Source of the DNA: Marinibium conchae | GTDB taxonomy: Bacteria > Pseudomonadota > Gammaproteobacteria > Enterobacterales > Alteromonadaceae | Length of the DNA stretch: 64,000 nucleotides | NCBI RefSeq assembly: GCF_015595035.1 | Contig: NZ_JADNRN010000003.1 | Coordinates: 186,001 to 250,000 of the forward strand | Reading direction: 5' to 3' | Shown: positions 44,630 to 53,497 of the stretch, one piece after another | How positions within the stretch are numbered: the first letter of the stretch is position 1 | Layout of the letters: the number at the start of each line of letters is the position of its first letter | Position numbers and translations under genes: made by a program | Notes under the pieces: model-generated | Databases searched by the model: none | What the model was told of the DNA's origin: nothing | What the model saw: only the letters and a program-made list of their open reading frames with translations

Positions 44630-44717
44630 GGTTTTAATCTGTTTATCTTGTGCTGTCCACACACAAACAAGCACATCAAAAAAATAAAAAGCTGATAAAG
44701 CAAAAGGGGAAACACAA

Positions 44718-47477
44718 ATGAATAAAACGTTAACAACGTTTGGCAAACGCACATCGGTAGCTATAGCTGTAGCTGGTGCTTTGCTAGGCTCAAATCAAGT
44801 TATAGCACAAGAAGCGTCGGCAGAAGAGCCGGTAGAGGTCATTCTTGTTAGCGGTATCCGTAGCAGCTTAAAAGCCTCAATTGATGACAAAAAGAATTCA
44901 AACTTAGTTTCTGATGGTATCAAAGCAGAAGACTTAGGTAAGTTCCCAGACCTAAACGTAGCAGAATCATTACAGCGTATCACCGGTGTAGCAATAGATA
45001 GAAGCGGTGGTGAAGGCCAAGCAGTGACTATTCGTGGTTTCGGCCCTCAATTCAACACGGTGTTAGTAAACGGCCGCCAAATCGCTACAGACAGCGCAGG
45101 TCGTGAGTTTAACTTCGATGTGCTTGCGGCTGACCAAATCGTCGGTGCAGACATTTTTAAAAGTACTAATGCAGCCATGCAGGAAGGTGGTATAGGTGGC
45201 ACGGTTGGCTTAATCACAGCTCGCCCCTTCGACTACGATGGTTTCAAAGCAGTTGCCTCTGCGAAAGGCATGTATGAAAGTCTAAGTGAAGCTATTTCAC
45301 CCTCAGTTTCAGCCCTCGTAAGTAACACTTTCAACGACGACACTATGGGCTTATTGCTAGCCGTGAGTCATCAAGAACGTGATGTACAAATTAACCAAAT
45401 AGCGACTGCGGGCTGGCGCCCTGGTCAAACAATTCAAAACAGTCGCGATGGTGTGTTGTTCTCAAATGCCTACATTCCTCGTAACTGGGATCAAATCGTT
45501 GATAAGCAAGAACGTACAAGAACCAACGCGAGTTTAGTTTTCCAGTACGCACCTTCTGATGATTTAACTATCACGGTAGATGGCTTTGTATCGAAGTTCG
45601 AAGTTGACTCAGTAGTGACTGACCTTGCATCGTGGTTCGAACCCGATCGTGTAGGCTCTGCTACAATCGATCCGGCTACAGGCACCTTGCTGAGCTTCAC
45701 ACAAGACATCGGTCTTGATGCTCAAGGTTCTGGAAACCCAGCAAGTGACTTTGTATCAACAACTCGTAACTCTCGTGATGTTTCAAACAATGGCTTTGGT
45801 GTTAATCTTGATTGGGACATAAATGACCAATTAAAAGCAGAGTTTGATTTATCAACATCGTCTGCAGAAAACGACCGTGCTGGTAAAGACAGATTCAACG
45901 TAGTTGGGATTATAAACAACTACTCTTTTGATGGCACTGGCGCTATTCCAACTGTGCGTCATGATGGTTTTGGTAATGGTAATTTGCCTGACGCATCACT
46001 TTCTCGCTTGCACTATAACGAAAAAGGCAACGTACCTTCGGCTGAAGACAGAATTACTGAATTCAAAGCTGATTTCACCTACCTTGCTGACAGTGAAGTG
46101 CTCGACAACGCACGCTTCGGTGTTTATCGCCAAGAGCGTGAAAAATCGGTATTTCAAATCTTCGGTAACCAATGTGCTTTCTGTGGCTACGGCACGCCGG
46201 CGCCTAACGACACCATCAACTTTAGACCATTCACAGCAGAGAACTTCTTCCCTGGTTTGATTGACACCTTCTATACTTATGACGGTGATGCATACGTAGA
46301 TTTCTTAGCGTCAAGCGGCAACCCGATTGTTACAACACTGCAGAACAACAGATACACCATTAACGAAGACATCACTAGCTTGTATATGGACTTCACCTTC
46401 ATTTACGATCTTGGTGATATGCCGTTGTCGGTAAACGTTGGTGCAAGATACGCACAAACCGATATTGATGTATCAGCAGTGCAGAGCTTCTTGTCTGATA
46501 TTATCCCAACCAGTGATGCAACCTTGTTTGGGAATGTATTTGGCCCAGCAACCGACATCGTACAGGGTGGCAGCTATGCTAACTTGCTACCAAGCGTAAA
46601 CATGAAGCTGGAAGTAACAGACGACATGGTTGTTCGTTTCTCGGTTTATGACTCATTAACTCGCCCTACTATGGATCAGTTATCACCAGCGACAACCTTT
46701 AACGAACCTCGTCGTCAGAACCTAACAGCGTCGGGTGGTAACCCAACTCTGAAGCCTTTCCAGTCTGAAAACTGGGATATGGCATTTGAGTATTATTACG
46801 GCGATGCGAATTTATTTACCTTTGCGTTCTTTAGCAAGGAAGTAGATAACTTCATTACCCGCTTAACTGGCCCTGAAACGTATACATTGAGCGATCGTTT
46901 GAACACACCTGGAAACAGATGTAGTGTGGCTAATACGGCATTATGTGGAAGTGATGCTACTGCGAGTGCTGATGAGCTAAATGGCGTAACTGAAGTGTAT
47001 ACTGTTACTCGTCCACAAAACGGCGAAGCGGCAACAGTTACCGGTTATGAGATCGGAATTACCCACTTGTTCGATAATGGTTTTGGTTTCCAAGCCAACG
47101 CTACCATCGTAGACAGCGACGTATCTATTGGAAATGACACCACACAGACTTTCGCATTAGAAGGTATTGGTGATTCACAAAACTTGGTTGTGTTCTATGA
47201 GAAAGACGCAATTCAAGCCCGTATCGCCTATAACAACCGTGAAGGTTTCTTACGAGCCATCGATAACGGTTTCAACGGTGAGCCAATCAACACTGCCACA
47301 TTTGGTCAGTGGGATATGAGCGCAAGCTATGAGCTTGACGAGCGATTCACAGTATTCTTTGAAGGTATTAACATTACCGAAGAAGAACTGGTGCAGTTCG
47401 GTCGTTTCGCTAACCAAACTTACTCAATTGAAGACAATGGTCGTCGCTTCTCTGTAGGTGTACGCGCAGTTTTCTAA
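44718..47477 (+). CDS. TonB-dependent outer-membrane receptor
   Basis: 919 residues. Signal peptide (V-A-I-A-V-A-G-A-L-L-G-S-N-Q-V-I-A), then a TonB-box-like V-E-V-I-L-V-S-G. The plug domain has D-L-G-K-F-P-D-L-N-V-A-E-S-L-Q-R-I-T-G-V and T-I-R-G-F-G-P-Q-F-N-T-V-L-V-N-G-R, and the long barrel ends in R-F-S-V-G-V-R-A-V-F. The plug resembles the Xanthomonas-Caulobacter carbohydrate-receptor subfamily. AGGGGA precedes the ATG. Context (gal genes, galactosidases, symporter) points to uptake of galactose-containing oligosaccharides; a strong hairpin follows the stop. Confidence 0.92.
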   Translation: MNKTLTTFGKRTSVAIAVAGALLGSNQVIAQEASAEEPVEVILVSGIRSSLKASIDDKKNSNLVSDGIKAEDLGKFPDLNVAESLQRITGVAIDRSGGEGQAVTIRGFGPQFNTVLVNGRQIATDSAGREFNFDVLAADQIVGADIFKSTNAAMQEGGIGGTVGLITARPFDYDGFKAVASAKGMYESLSEAISPSVSALVSNTFNDDTMGLLLAVSHQERDVQINQIATAGWRPGQTIQNSRDGVLFSNAYIPRNWDQIVDKQERTRTNASLVFQYAPSDDLTITVDGFVSKFEVDSVVTDLASWFEPDRVGSATIDPATGTLLSFTQDIGLDAQGSGNPASDFVSTTRNSRDVSNNGFGVNLDWDINDQLKAEFDLSTSSAENDRAGKDRFNVVGIINNYSFDGTGAIPTVRHDGFGNGNLPDASLSRLHYNEKGNVPSAEDRITEFKADFTYLADSEVLDNARFGVYRQEREKSVFQIFGNQCAFCGYGTPAPNDTINFRPFTAENFFPGLIDTFYTYDGDAYVDFLASSGNPIVTTLQNNRYTINEDITSLYMDFTFIYDLGDMPLSVNVGARYAQTDIDVSAVQSFLSDIIPTSDATLFGNVFGPATDIVQGGSYANLLPSVNMKLEVTDDMVVRFSVYDSLTRPTMDQLSPATTFNEPRRQNLTASGGNPTLKPFQSENWDMAFEYYYGDANLFTFAFFSKEVDNFITRLTGPETYTLSDRLNTPGNRCSVANTALCGSDATASADELNGVTEVYTVTRPQNGEAATVTGYEIGITHLFDNGFGFQANATIVDSDVSIGNDTTQTFALEGIGDSQNLVVFYEKDAIQARIAYNNREGFLRAIDNGFNGEPINTATFGQWDMSASYELDERFTVFFEGINITEEELVQFGRFANQTYSIEDNGRRFSVGVRAVF

Positions 47478-47509
47478 AGTAAGATTTACCGTCAAATCAC
47501 TTTGACATC

Positions 47510-47556
47510 GTGAGTGGCAACCAAATGTGTGCTTGGTTGCTACTCACACTTTTACT
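47510..47556 (+). terminator. Large hairpin after the TonB receptor
   Basis: GTGAGT-g-GCAACCAA pairs with TTGGTTGC-t-ACTCAC around an eight-base loop, followed by a T-rich tail. Likely terminates or attenuates before the halogenase gene. Confidence 0.7.
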
Positions 47557-47744
47557 TTACAATTTTTAGGTATATGAGGCTTTGTACAAGCTTGTATACA
47601 TAAGAGTTGCTAGAAATTTAAAGCAAAGCTAAGACAGAATTTACTTCACTTCAAACAGCGTTTATCGTTGCTAAACAGTAATATTTTTTCGAATTTTGAA
47701 TTTACGACCATGTCACATTTTTGGTCAAACTGGATTAAGTAGCT

Positions 47745-49271
47745 ATGTCTGAAGCCATAAGAAAAATTGCAATTGTAGGTGGTGGTACAGCCGGCTGGTT
47801 AAGTGCTGCCATCATTGCTGCGCATCACGAAGGCAGTAATGCAGATGGTGTTCAAGTGACTCTAGTTGAGTCGTCTGATATTCCCACAGTAGGTGTGGGC
47901 GAAGGTACTTGGCCTACAATGAAGAATACCCTTCGTGATATTGGTATCAAAGAATCTGATTTATTTGCGCACTGTCATGCGGTTTTTAAACAAGGCGGTA
48001 AATTCGTAAATTGGGTGCATGGTAATGGTGACTTTTATTATCATCCTTTTACTGTGCCACTCGGTTATGGCCGCCTCGATCTAGCCCCTTACGTTTCAAA
48101 TATTGAAAATTACGCTGTAGAGTCGAATTTTCAGCATCATGTGTGTGAAGCTGGTTTAGCCCCTAGAACCATTTCTGAAGGTGAGTATAGCGGTCAGTGC
48201 AACTATGCCTATCACCTAGATGCTGGCGAGTTTGCTGAGTTACTAAAGAACCACTGTAGAAATAAGCTTGGTGTGAAACACATTGTTGATACTGTTAATC
48301 AGGTAAGCCTAACTTCAGATGGCAGTATAAAAAGCATCAGCTTAGAAAAAAGTGCAGATCTAGAAGCCGACCTTTATGTTGATTGCACTGGTTTTGCCGC
48401 TCTTTTACTAGGTGGGAAACTGAACGTTCCTTTCATTAAAGTCGACAACATCTTGTTCAATGATAGTGCTTTGGCCATGCATGTGCCATACGAAAGCGCA
48501 GATAGCCCAATTGCATCGCATACTATTGCAACGGGTCAGAATGCAGGCTGGATATGGGATATCGGGCTCACTCATCGCAGAGGTGTAGGGCATGTTTATT
48601 CAAGTAAATATTTATCAGATGATGAAGCCGAGAACAATCTTCGCAAATATCTAGGAAAGGCAGGCGAAGGCATTACGCCGCGCAAAATTTCTTATCAATC
48701 AGGTCACCGAGAAAAATTCTGGGAAAAAAACTGTGTTGCAGTAGGCATGGCCGCAGGCTTCGTTGAGCCTTTAGAAGCGACTGCTATTATGCTGGTTGAG
48801 CTTTCAGCGCGATTTGTGGCAGAAAATTTGCCGCCTAATAAAGCCATCATGCCTACCATAGCAAAGCGTTTTAACCAACAAATGCGCTATCGATGGACTC
48901 GTATTATCGACTTCCTCAAGTTGCATTACATGCTAACCAAGCGTCCAGAGCCATATTGGCAAGACCATACTGATCCAGAGAGAATTCCTGATTCGCTCAA
49001 AGAAGACTTGGCGATTTGGGGCTATAAAGGACCAACGAGCGGCGACTTCGAAAGTGCGATAGAATTATTCCCAGCGGCCAGTTACCAATACGTAATCTAT
49101 GGTATGGGCTTCAAGCCTGATTTCACTCAACATGCTCATCTTTACAACCAAAAGCAACAGGCCGAGATGATCATACAAAGAAATCAGAAAATTACAGAAC
49201 AAATGCTGCAAACACTGCCTCCTCACAGAGAATATATAGAAAAGTGGCTTGCTAGCGCACAAATGAAATAA
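47745..49271 (+). CDS. Tryptophan-halogenase-family flavoprotein
   Basis: 508 residues. FAD-binding V-G-G-G-T-A-G-W-L-S-A, V-G-V-G-E-G-T-W-P, a Lys in F-K-Q-G-G-K-F-V-N-W at the place of the halogenase catalytic Lys, and the W-x-W-x-I signature (G-W-I-W-D-I-G-L). This FAD-dependent halogenase subgroup is repeatedly found beside TonB receptors and SapC in marine and plant-associated proteobacteria, where no substrate is established. SapC begins 7 bp after its stop, so they are co-transcribed. Confidence 0.88.
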   Translation: MSEAIRKIAIVGGGTAGWLSAAIIAAHHEGSNADGVQVTLVESSDIPTVGVGEGTWPTMKNTLRDIGIKESDLFAHCHAVFKQGGKFVNWVHGNGDFYYHPFTVPLGYGRLDLAPYVSNIENYAVESNFQHHVCEAGLAPRTISEGEYSGQCNYAYHLDAGEFAELLKNHCRNKLGVKHIVDTVNQVSLTSDGSIKSISLEKSADLEADLYVDCTGFAALLLGGKLNVPFIKVDNILFNDSALAMHVPYESADSPIASHTIATGQNAGWIWDIGLTHRRGVGHVYSSKYLSDDEAENNLRKYLGKAGEGITPRKISYQSGHREKFWEKNCVAVGMAAGFVEPLEATAIMLVELSARFVAENLPPNKAIMPTIAKRFNQQMRYRWTRIIDFLKLHYMLTKRPEPYWQDHTDPERIPDSLKEDLAIWGYKGPTSGDFESAIELFPAASYQYVIYGMGFKPDFTQHAHLYNQKQQAEMIIQRNQKITEQMLQTLPPHREYIEKWLASAQMK

Positions 49272-49278
49272 CGGACTT

Positions 49279-50049
49279 ATGACAAAATTAACACTCGTTG
49301 AACTCAGCAGCACCGCGCACAAAGATCTTAAAATTAAGAACAGCGCAAACATTGACCACATTGCAAAGCAGCATCTTATGAATCTGCGTGCAACAGAGCT
49401 TGGTCAGGCGGCAACCTGCTATCCCGTTTTTGCCACAAAGAACTCGCATAACGGTTTTTGGACTTTCTCTGCAATGACAAGTTTTGCCCCCGATAATAAC
49501 CTATTTGTAAAAGACGGAAAGCTCGATGCTATTTACCGTCCGACCAGTGTGCAAAGTTTTCCTTTTTATCTTATGCGTTCTCCGAAGGATGAAAATGCCT
49601 ACACAATTGGGATTTTAGAAGACCAAGGTGATTTTTCTAAAAGCTCTGGCGAAGCACTTTTTGACGAAGAAGGTAAACCTACGGCGGCCACCAGCAATCG
49701 TATTCAGATCTTGGATGCAGATGTACATAAAGATGTGCAAACGGCGAAATTTAGTCAAACACTTGAAAAAATGGGTTTGTTTAAAGCGCTCGACATGAAC
49801 GTTCAATATTTAGCAGGTGATAGTTCAAAAATTAGAGGCTTACACACTATTGATGAAGATCGCTTCCAGGCTCTGAGTGTTGAGGAACTAGATAGCCTTA
49901 GAAAAGAAGGTTATTTAATGCCGATACACGCTATGTTGATTTCGATACTTCAAGTTAACAAACTGATTAATTTGAATAATGAAGTGGTAGAAAGGCCTCA
50001 AATCGTTGAGGTAAAAATGGAAGTAGCGAAAGACGCTGCTATCTCTTAG
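49279..50049 (+). CDS. SapC-family protein
   Basis: 256 residues. T-C-Y-P-V-F-A-T-K near residue 60, F-x-x-P-x-x-N-x-L-F, and Y-R-P-x-x-x-Q-S-F-P-F match the SapC family, first named for a Campylobacter S-layer-associated gene but of unknown biochemical role. No signal peptide is visible, suggesting a cytosolic protein. It is tightly linked to the halogenase upstream and followed by a sugar symporter 81 bp later. Confidence 0.85.
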   Translation: MTKLTLVELSSTAHKDLKIKNSANIDHIAKQHLMNLRATELGQAATCYPVFATKNSHNGFWTFSAMTSFAPDNNLFVKDGKLDAIYRPTSVQSFPFYLMRSPKDENAYTIGILEDQGDFSKSSGEALFDEEGKPTAATSNRIQILDADVHKDVQTAKFSQTLEKMGLFKALDMNVQYLAGDSSKIRGLHTIDEDRFQALSVEELDSLRKEGYLMPIHAMLISILQVNKLINLNNEVVERPQIVEVKMEVAKDAAIS

Positions 50050-50130
50050 CAAATAAGTAACTTAATAATAAAAAAGACTTACCACGCCCCTGGCTAGCGC
50101 CATAAGAAGTGAGTAAGTTGAGGGAGTATT

Positions 50131-51585
50131 ATGTCGGACGGTATTATTCAGGTTTCAGTCTTTTTTGGGGTGACGCTACTCATTGCCTTTCTCACTTACA
50201 TGCACTGCCGAGGCAAAGGCCATAGAGATACAAATCAGACCAAAGAGTACTTTTTGGCTGGCGGCGGTCTGGCATGGTACTTCGTAGCGGGCTCTATCAC
50301 ACTTACTAACCTTAGTACCGACCAGCTAGTGGGTATGAATGGTAACCAAATGGCCTTACTTGCTCTTTGGGAGTTCTCCGCTGTGGTGGGTTTGATTATC
50401 CTCGCGAAAGTGTTCTTACCAGTCTATTACCGCTACAAATGTACTACGACCACTGAGCTACTTGAGCGTCGATATAACGATAAAAACATACGTGCTGTGA
50501 TTAGTAGCCTGTTCTTTCTTGGATCTGCCCTAATATTTTGTCCGGCAGTTATTTACAGTGGTTCGTTGTTCATGATCAACATGTTTGATTTACAAGTTAA
50601 CATCATGACCGTTGCTGTTGCTTTCGCGGCAGTTGGCGCTATGTATGCGATATTCGGGGGCTTGCGAGCGGTAGCGGTGTCAGACACCTACTCTGGGGTA
50701 CTTCTGCTGATAATGGCGCTAGTAGTCGTATTCGTCGCCTTAGAAGCAATTAATTACGATTTCTCTGGTATTCCGCCTGAGCGCCTCACACTTATTGGCG
50801 ACGACGAATCTCCTATCCCTTGGCATACCTTGCTAACCGGTATGATATTTATTCAGATGTTTTACTGGGGCACAAACCAAGTGATTACCCAGCGCGCTAT
50901 GGCCGCTCCAAACATCAAAGAAGCCCAGAAAGGGGTATTCGCTGCCGCTGGAATTCGCTTGATGATTGTACCAGCAATTATTGTTGTGCCTGGCATTATT
51001 GCCTTCAAGCTATATGGTGACATTGGTGACGCAGCCTATGGCACCATTGTAGGTGATTTACTCGACCCTTCTTTGTCAGGCATCTTCGCAGCGGCTATGG
51101 CGGCGGCAGTGCTTACTACTTACAACAGTAATTTGAACTCAGCCACCGCACTATATGTTTGTGATATTCACCAAGCTTATATCAATAAAGAGCCTAACGT
51201 TCAAAAGCTAAGCGGCTTAGTAACCGCGTTGCTGACTATTGTTTCTTTAGCTCTTGTACCGGTATATGCAAGCGCAGACAGCATTATCAACCTGATACAG
51301 CAATTGTATGGCTTGTTAAGTATGCCAATATTATCGGTGTTTGCAGTAGGTCTACTATTTAAGAATGTACACGCCAACGCAGCTATCGTTGCCGTGGCAT
51401 TCGGTGTTTTATTCTATGGCGCGATGAGTTTTGAATTCTCACCTTTACATGCACCATTTGGTTTGCACTACATACACTTGATGTTTATTACGCTGATCTC
51501 TTGCGTGTCGGTTGCTTTAGCAGTCAATGCAATTGTGTTTAAACAAAAGCCTGTTTTATCTTGGGCTAACACTGCTGAAATGTAA
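50131..51585 (+). CDS. Sodium:solute symporter (SSS family), likely sugar uptake
   Basis: 484 residues with about 13-14 membrane helices. K-E-Y-F-L-A-G-G-G-L-A-W-Y, A-G-S-I-T-L-T-N-L-S-T-D-Q-L-V-G-M-N-G and Y-W-G-T-N-Q-V-I-T-Q-R-A-M-A-A are SSS hallmarks of the sugar (SglT) branch. Na+-driven inner-membrane import of galactose or a galactoside is the natural reading from its place between the receptor-halogenase-SapC genes and the galactosidases. A terminator follows. Confidence 0.9.
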   Translation: MSDGIIQVSVFFGVTLLIAFLTYMHCRGKGHRDTNQTKEYFLAGGGLAWYFVAGSITLTNLSTDQLVGMNGNQMALLALWEFSAVVGLIILAKVFLPVYYRYKCTTTTELLERRYNDKNIRAVISSLFFLGSALIFCPAVIYSGSLFMINMFDLQVNIMTVAVAFAAVGAMYAIFGGLRAVAVSDTYSGVLLLIMALVVVFVALEAINYDFSGIPPERLTLIGDDESPIPWHTLLTGMIFIQMFYWGTNQVITQRAMAAPNIKEAQKGVFAAAGIRLMIVPAIIVVPGIIAFKLYGDIGDAAYGTIVGDLLDPSLSGIFAAAMAAAVLTTYNSNLNSATALYVCDIHQAYINKEPNVQKLSGLVTALLTIVSLALVPVYASADSIINLIQQLYGLLSMPILSVFAVGLLFKNVHANAAIVAVAFGVLFYGAMSFEFSPLHAPFGLHYIHLMFITLISCVSVALAVNAIVFKQKPVLSWANTAEM

Positions 51586-51642
51586 GCTACAAATGTGAGT
51601 TTAGTCAATGCTCACTTAGCTAGAAAGAGCTCCCTATATTAG

Positions 51643-51673
51643 GCCGGTATGCATCTTGCTACCGGCTTTTTTT
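51643..51673 (+). terminator. Rho-independent terminator after the symporter
   Basis: GCCGGTA, ten-base loop, TACCGGC, then seven Ts. It closes the halogenase-SapC-symporter unit. Confidence 0.9.
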
Positions 51674-51853
51674 ATGGTGAAGAGCAAGATTAACCTGACT
51701 CGCCAATAATTAGTGTATTTCCTCACTAATATAGCTTCCACCATAGCGATGATTTTATTTTCTTTATATTTTACAATGACTTATATTTTGGCCTCGATCT
51801 TGATTATAAAAATTTCAAAGAACACATTAACTTGAGAAAATAGGAATACAAGC

Positions 51854-52087
51854 ATGCAGCTTATCAAGAAAACAGCACGCACGGTTATAGGCGGTGGATT
51901 AGTCACTCTAGGCTTAGTCTTTGTGATTATTCCGGGCCCTTCTTTATTACTCATAGTACCTGGTTTGTTTTTGCTTAGTTACGACTATGTATGGGCAAAA
52001 GCTTGGCTTCGAAAATGCCAAGTTTTAATGAAAAAGGCAGCAACGAAGATAGATGCCTTTATTGCTAAGAGGAAAATGCAGGGCTAG
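51854..52087 (+). CDS. Small PGPGW-like membrane protein
   Basis: 77 residues with two close hydrophobic segments carrying V-I-I-P-G-P-S-L-L-L-I-V-P-G-L-F-L-L and then Y-D-Y-V-W-A-K-A-W-L, the layout of PGPGW (putative transmembrane) proteins, with the usual G-W of the motif changed. A charged C-terminal helix follows. Function unknown. Confidence 0.7.
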   Translation: MQLIKKTARTVIGGGLVTLGLVFVIIPGPSLLLIVPGLFLLSYDYVWAKAWLRKCQVLMKKAATKIDAFIAKRKMQG

Positions 52088-52311
52088 TAGCCAGCACTAA
52101 TGTATCTTTTGGTATGCTGTTATTATCCCACAGAAATCAAGCGTCAATGCAGCGCTATATGCACGTGAACCAGAACGAGAATTGGGCCACATGTATATTA
52201 ACAATCGACAGCATAAACGACTCTGTCAAAAAACACAGAGTTAACACCATTTGCAAATTTAATAAGATGAGACTAATATGATATCAAAGTGATATCTATA
52301 AAGGAGATCTT

Positions 52312-53169
52312 ATGATCACAGAAAAGAAAGGTTTTTCCATTAATGGCTTTGCAGTAGCGCTGATAATACTGCCCATTTATATTTCACTAACCATCTATCT
52401 TTTAAGCAATAATATTGTCAAAGCGGCAGGTGTGTTAATGGTGCTCTCCAATGTCTTCTTGTTCTTTGGTTTCTTTATGGTGCAACCAAACCAAGGGCGG
52501 GTTATGACCTTCTTTGGAAGCTATGTTGGCACAGTCAAAGAAACTGGCCTGCGCTGGACAATTCCATTTTTTATGCGCAAAACTGTTTCGTTAAGGATTA
52601 GGAATTTTGAAAGCGCACAGATTAAGGTTAATGACAATCAAGGAAACCCAATAGAAATTGCCACCATTGTCGTGTGGTCTGTTTCAGACACTGCCGAAGC
52701 CGTATTCGAAGTTGACGACTATGAAAGCTATGTAACCATACAGAGCGAATCTGCTTTGCGCATCATGGCGAGTAGTTTCCCCTACGACCCAAGTGATGAT
52801 GCTGCAGCTGAAGTAGCCCTTAGAAGTCACCCGGTTGAGATTGGCGACAGACTCAAAGAAGAAGTACAAGAGCGCCTTGGCAAAGCGGGTATTACGGTAC
52901 ATGAAGCTAGAATTAGCCATCTTGCATACGCGCCTGAAATTGCTAGCGCTATGCTTCAACGCCAGCAAGCCTCGGCCGTTATCGCCGCACGAAGTAAGAT
53001 TGTTGATGGTGCTGTTGGTATGGTCGAAATGGCATTAGACCGCCTTAAGAATGATGGGGTGGTAGAGCTTGATGAAGAGCGCAAGGCTGTCATGGTATCG
53101 AATTTGTTAGTGGTTCTGTGCAGTGATAAACACGCACAGCCCGTGGTAAATGCCGGTAGTTTATATTAA
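52312..53169 (+). CDS. SPFH/band-7 domain membrane protein
   Basis: 285 residues. Two N-terminal hydrophobic segments (about 12-30 and 38-56), then the SPFH core V-Q-P-N-Q-G-R-V-M-T-F-F-G, L-R-W-T-I-P-F, I-A-T-I-V-V-W-S-V, and a helical tail with E-V-Q-E-R-L-G-K-A-G-I-T-V-H-E-A-R-I-S-H-L-A-Y-A-P-E-I-A-S-A-M-L-Q-R-Q-Q-A. AAGGAG gives a strong ribosome site. SPFH proteins form oligomeric membrane scaffolds. The next gene, 82 bp away, encodes a small DNA-binding-type protein. Confidence 0.88.
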   Translation: MITEKKGFSINGFAVALIILPIYISLTIYLLSNNIVKAAGVLMVLSNVFLFFGFFMVQPNQGRVMTFFGSYVGTVKETGLRWTIPFFMRKTVSLRIRNFESAQIKVNDNQGNPIEIATIVVWSVSDTAEAVFEVDDYESYVTIQSESALRIMASSFPYDPSDDAAAEVALRSHPVEIGDRLKEEVQERLGKAGITVHEARISHLAYAPEIASAMLQRQQASAVIAARSKIVDGAVGMVEMALDRLKNDGVVELDEERKAVMVSNLLVVLCSDKHAQPVVNAGSLY

Positions 53170-53251
53170 TGCATTTATTTTGGCGCATGCCACTGCTATT
53201 TTAAAAATGGCTTGGCATGCTTCTTTTTAACTCACAGTAAAGGCCAATATT

Positions 53252-53470
53252 TTGAGTAGCAAAAAAGCCTATCCACTAAGAATAAATGCACAGGTACTTG
53301 CTGCTATGCAACGTTGGGCTGATGACGAACTTCGCAGTGTAAACGCGCAAATTGAATTTGTGCTTCGTGACGCCCTAGTGAAAAGCGGTCGAGTCAAGCT
53401 TGTTCAAAAAGCTATTACTGAAGTGGTCGATGCCGACGATCAATCACCTCAGTCTATTGAAAAGAGTTAG
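53252..53470 (+). CDS. Small ribbon-helix-helix (Arc/HicB-like) protein
   Basis: 72 residues starting at TTG 53252 with AAGG upstream. K-A-Y-P-L-R-I-N-A-Q-V-L-A-A-M-Q-R-W-A-D-D-E-L-R-S-V-N-A-Q-I-E-F-V-L-R-D-A-L has the strand-helix-helix rhythm of Arc/CopG-type DNA-binding proteins. The companion is the SPFH gene, with no toxin gene beside it. DNA binding is inferred. Confidence 0.75.
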   Translation: MSSKKAYPLRINAQVLAAMQRWADDELRSVNAQIEFVLRDALVKSGRVKLVQKAITEVVDADDQSPQSIEKS

Positions 53471-53497
53471 AAAGCTAGCGTATTTGCTATCTTTGTA

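Larger units (their letters stand above)
44272..44717. promoter_or_regulatory. Divergent control region of galT operon and TonB receptor
   Basis: 446 bp, very AT-rich. It holds two copies of a 14-bp word (44394 and 44613), one on each side, about 120 bp from galT and about 90 bp from the receptor start. It also holds a TTTAC-N4-GTAAA dyad near 44525. No small gene seen. Confidence 0.6.

Noticed and set aside
53252-53470. RHH protein as an antitoxin
   Set aside because: No small toxin-like gene is adjacent; the neighbours are an SPFH protein and a chemoreceptor.
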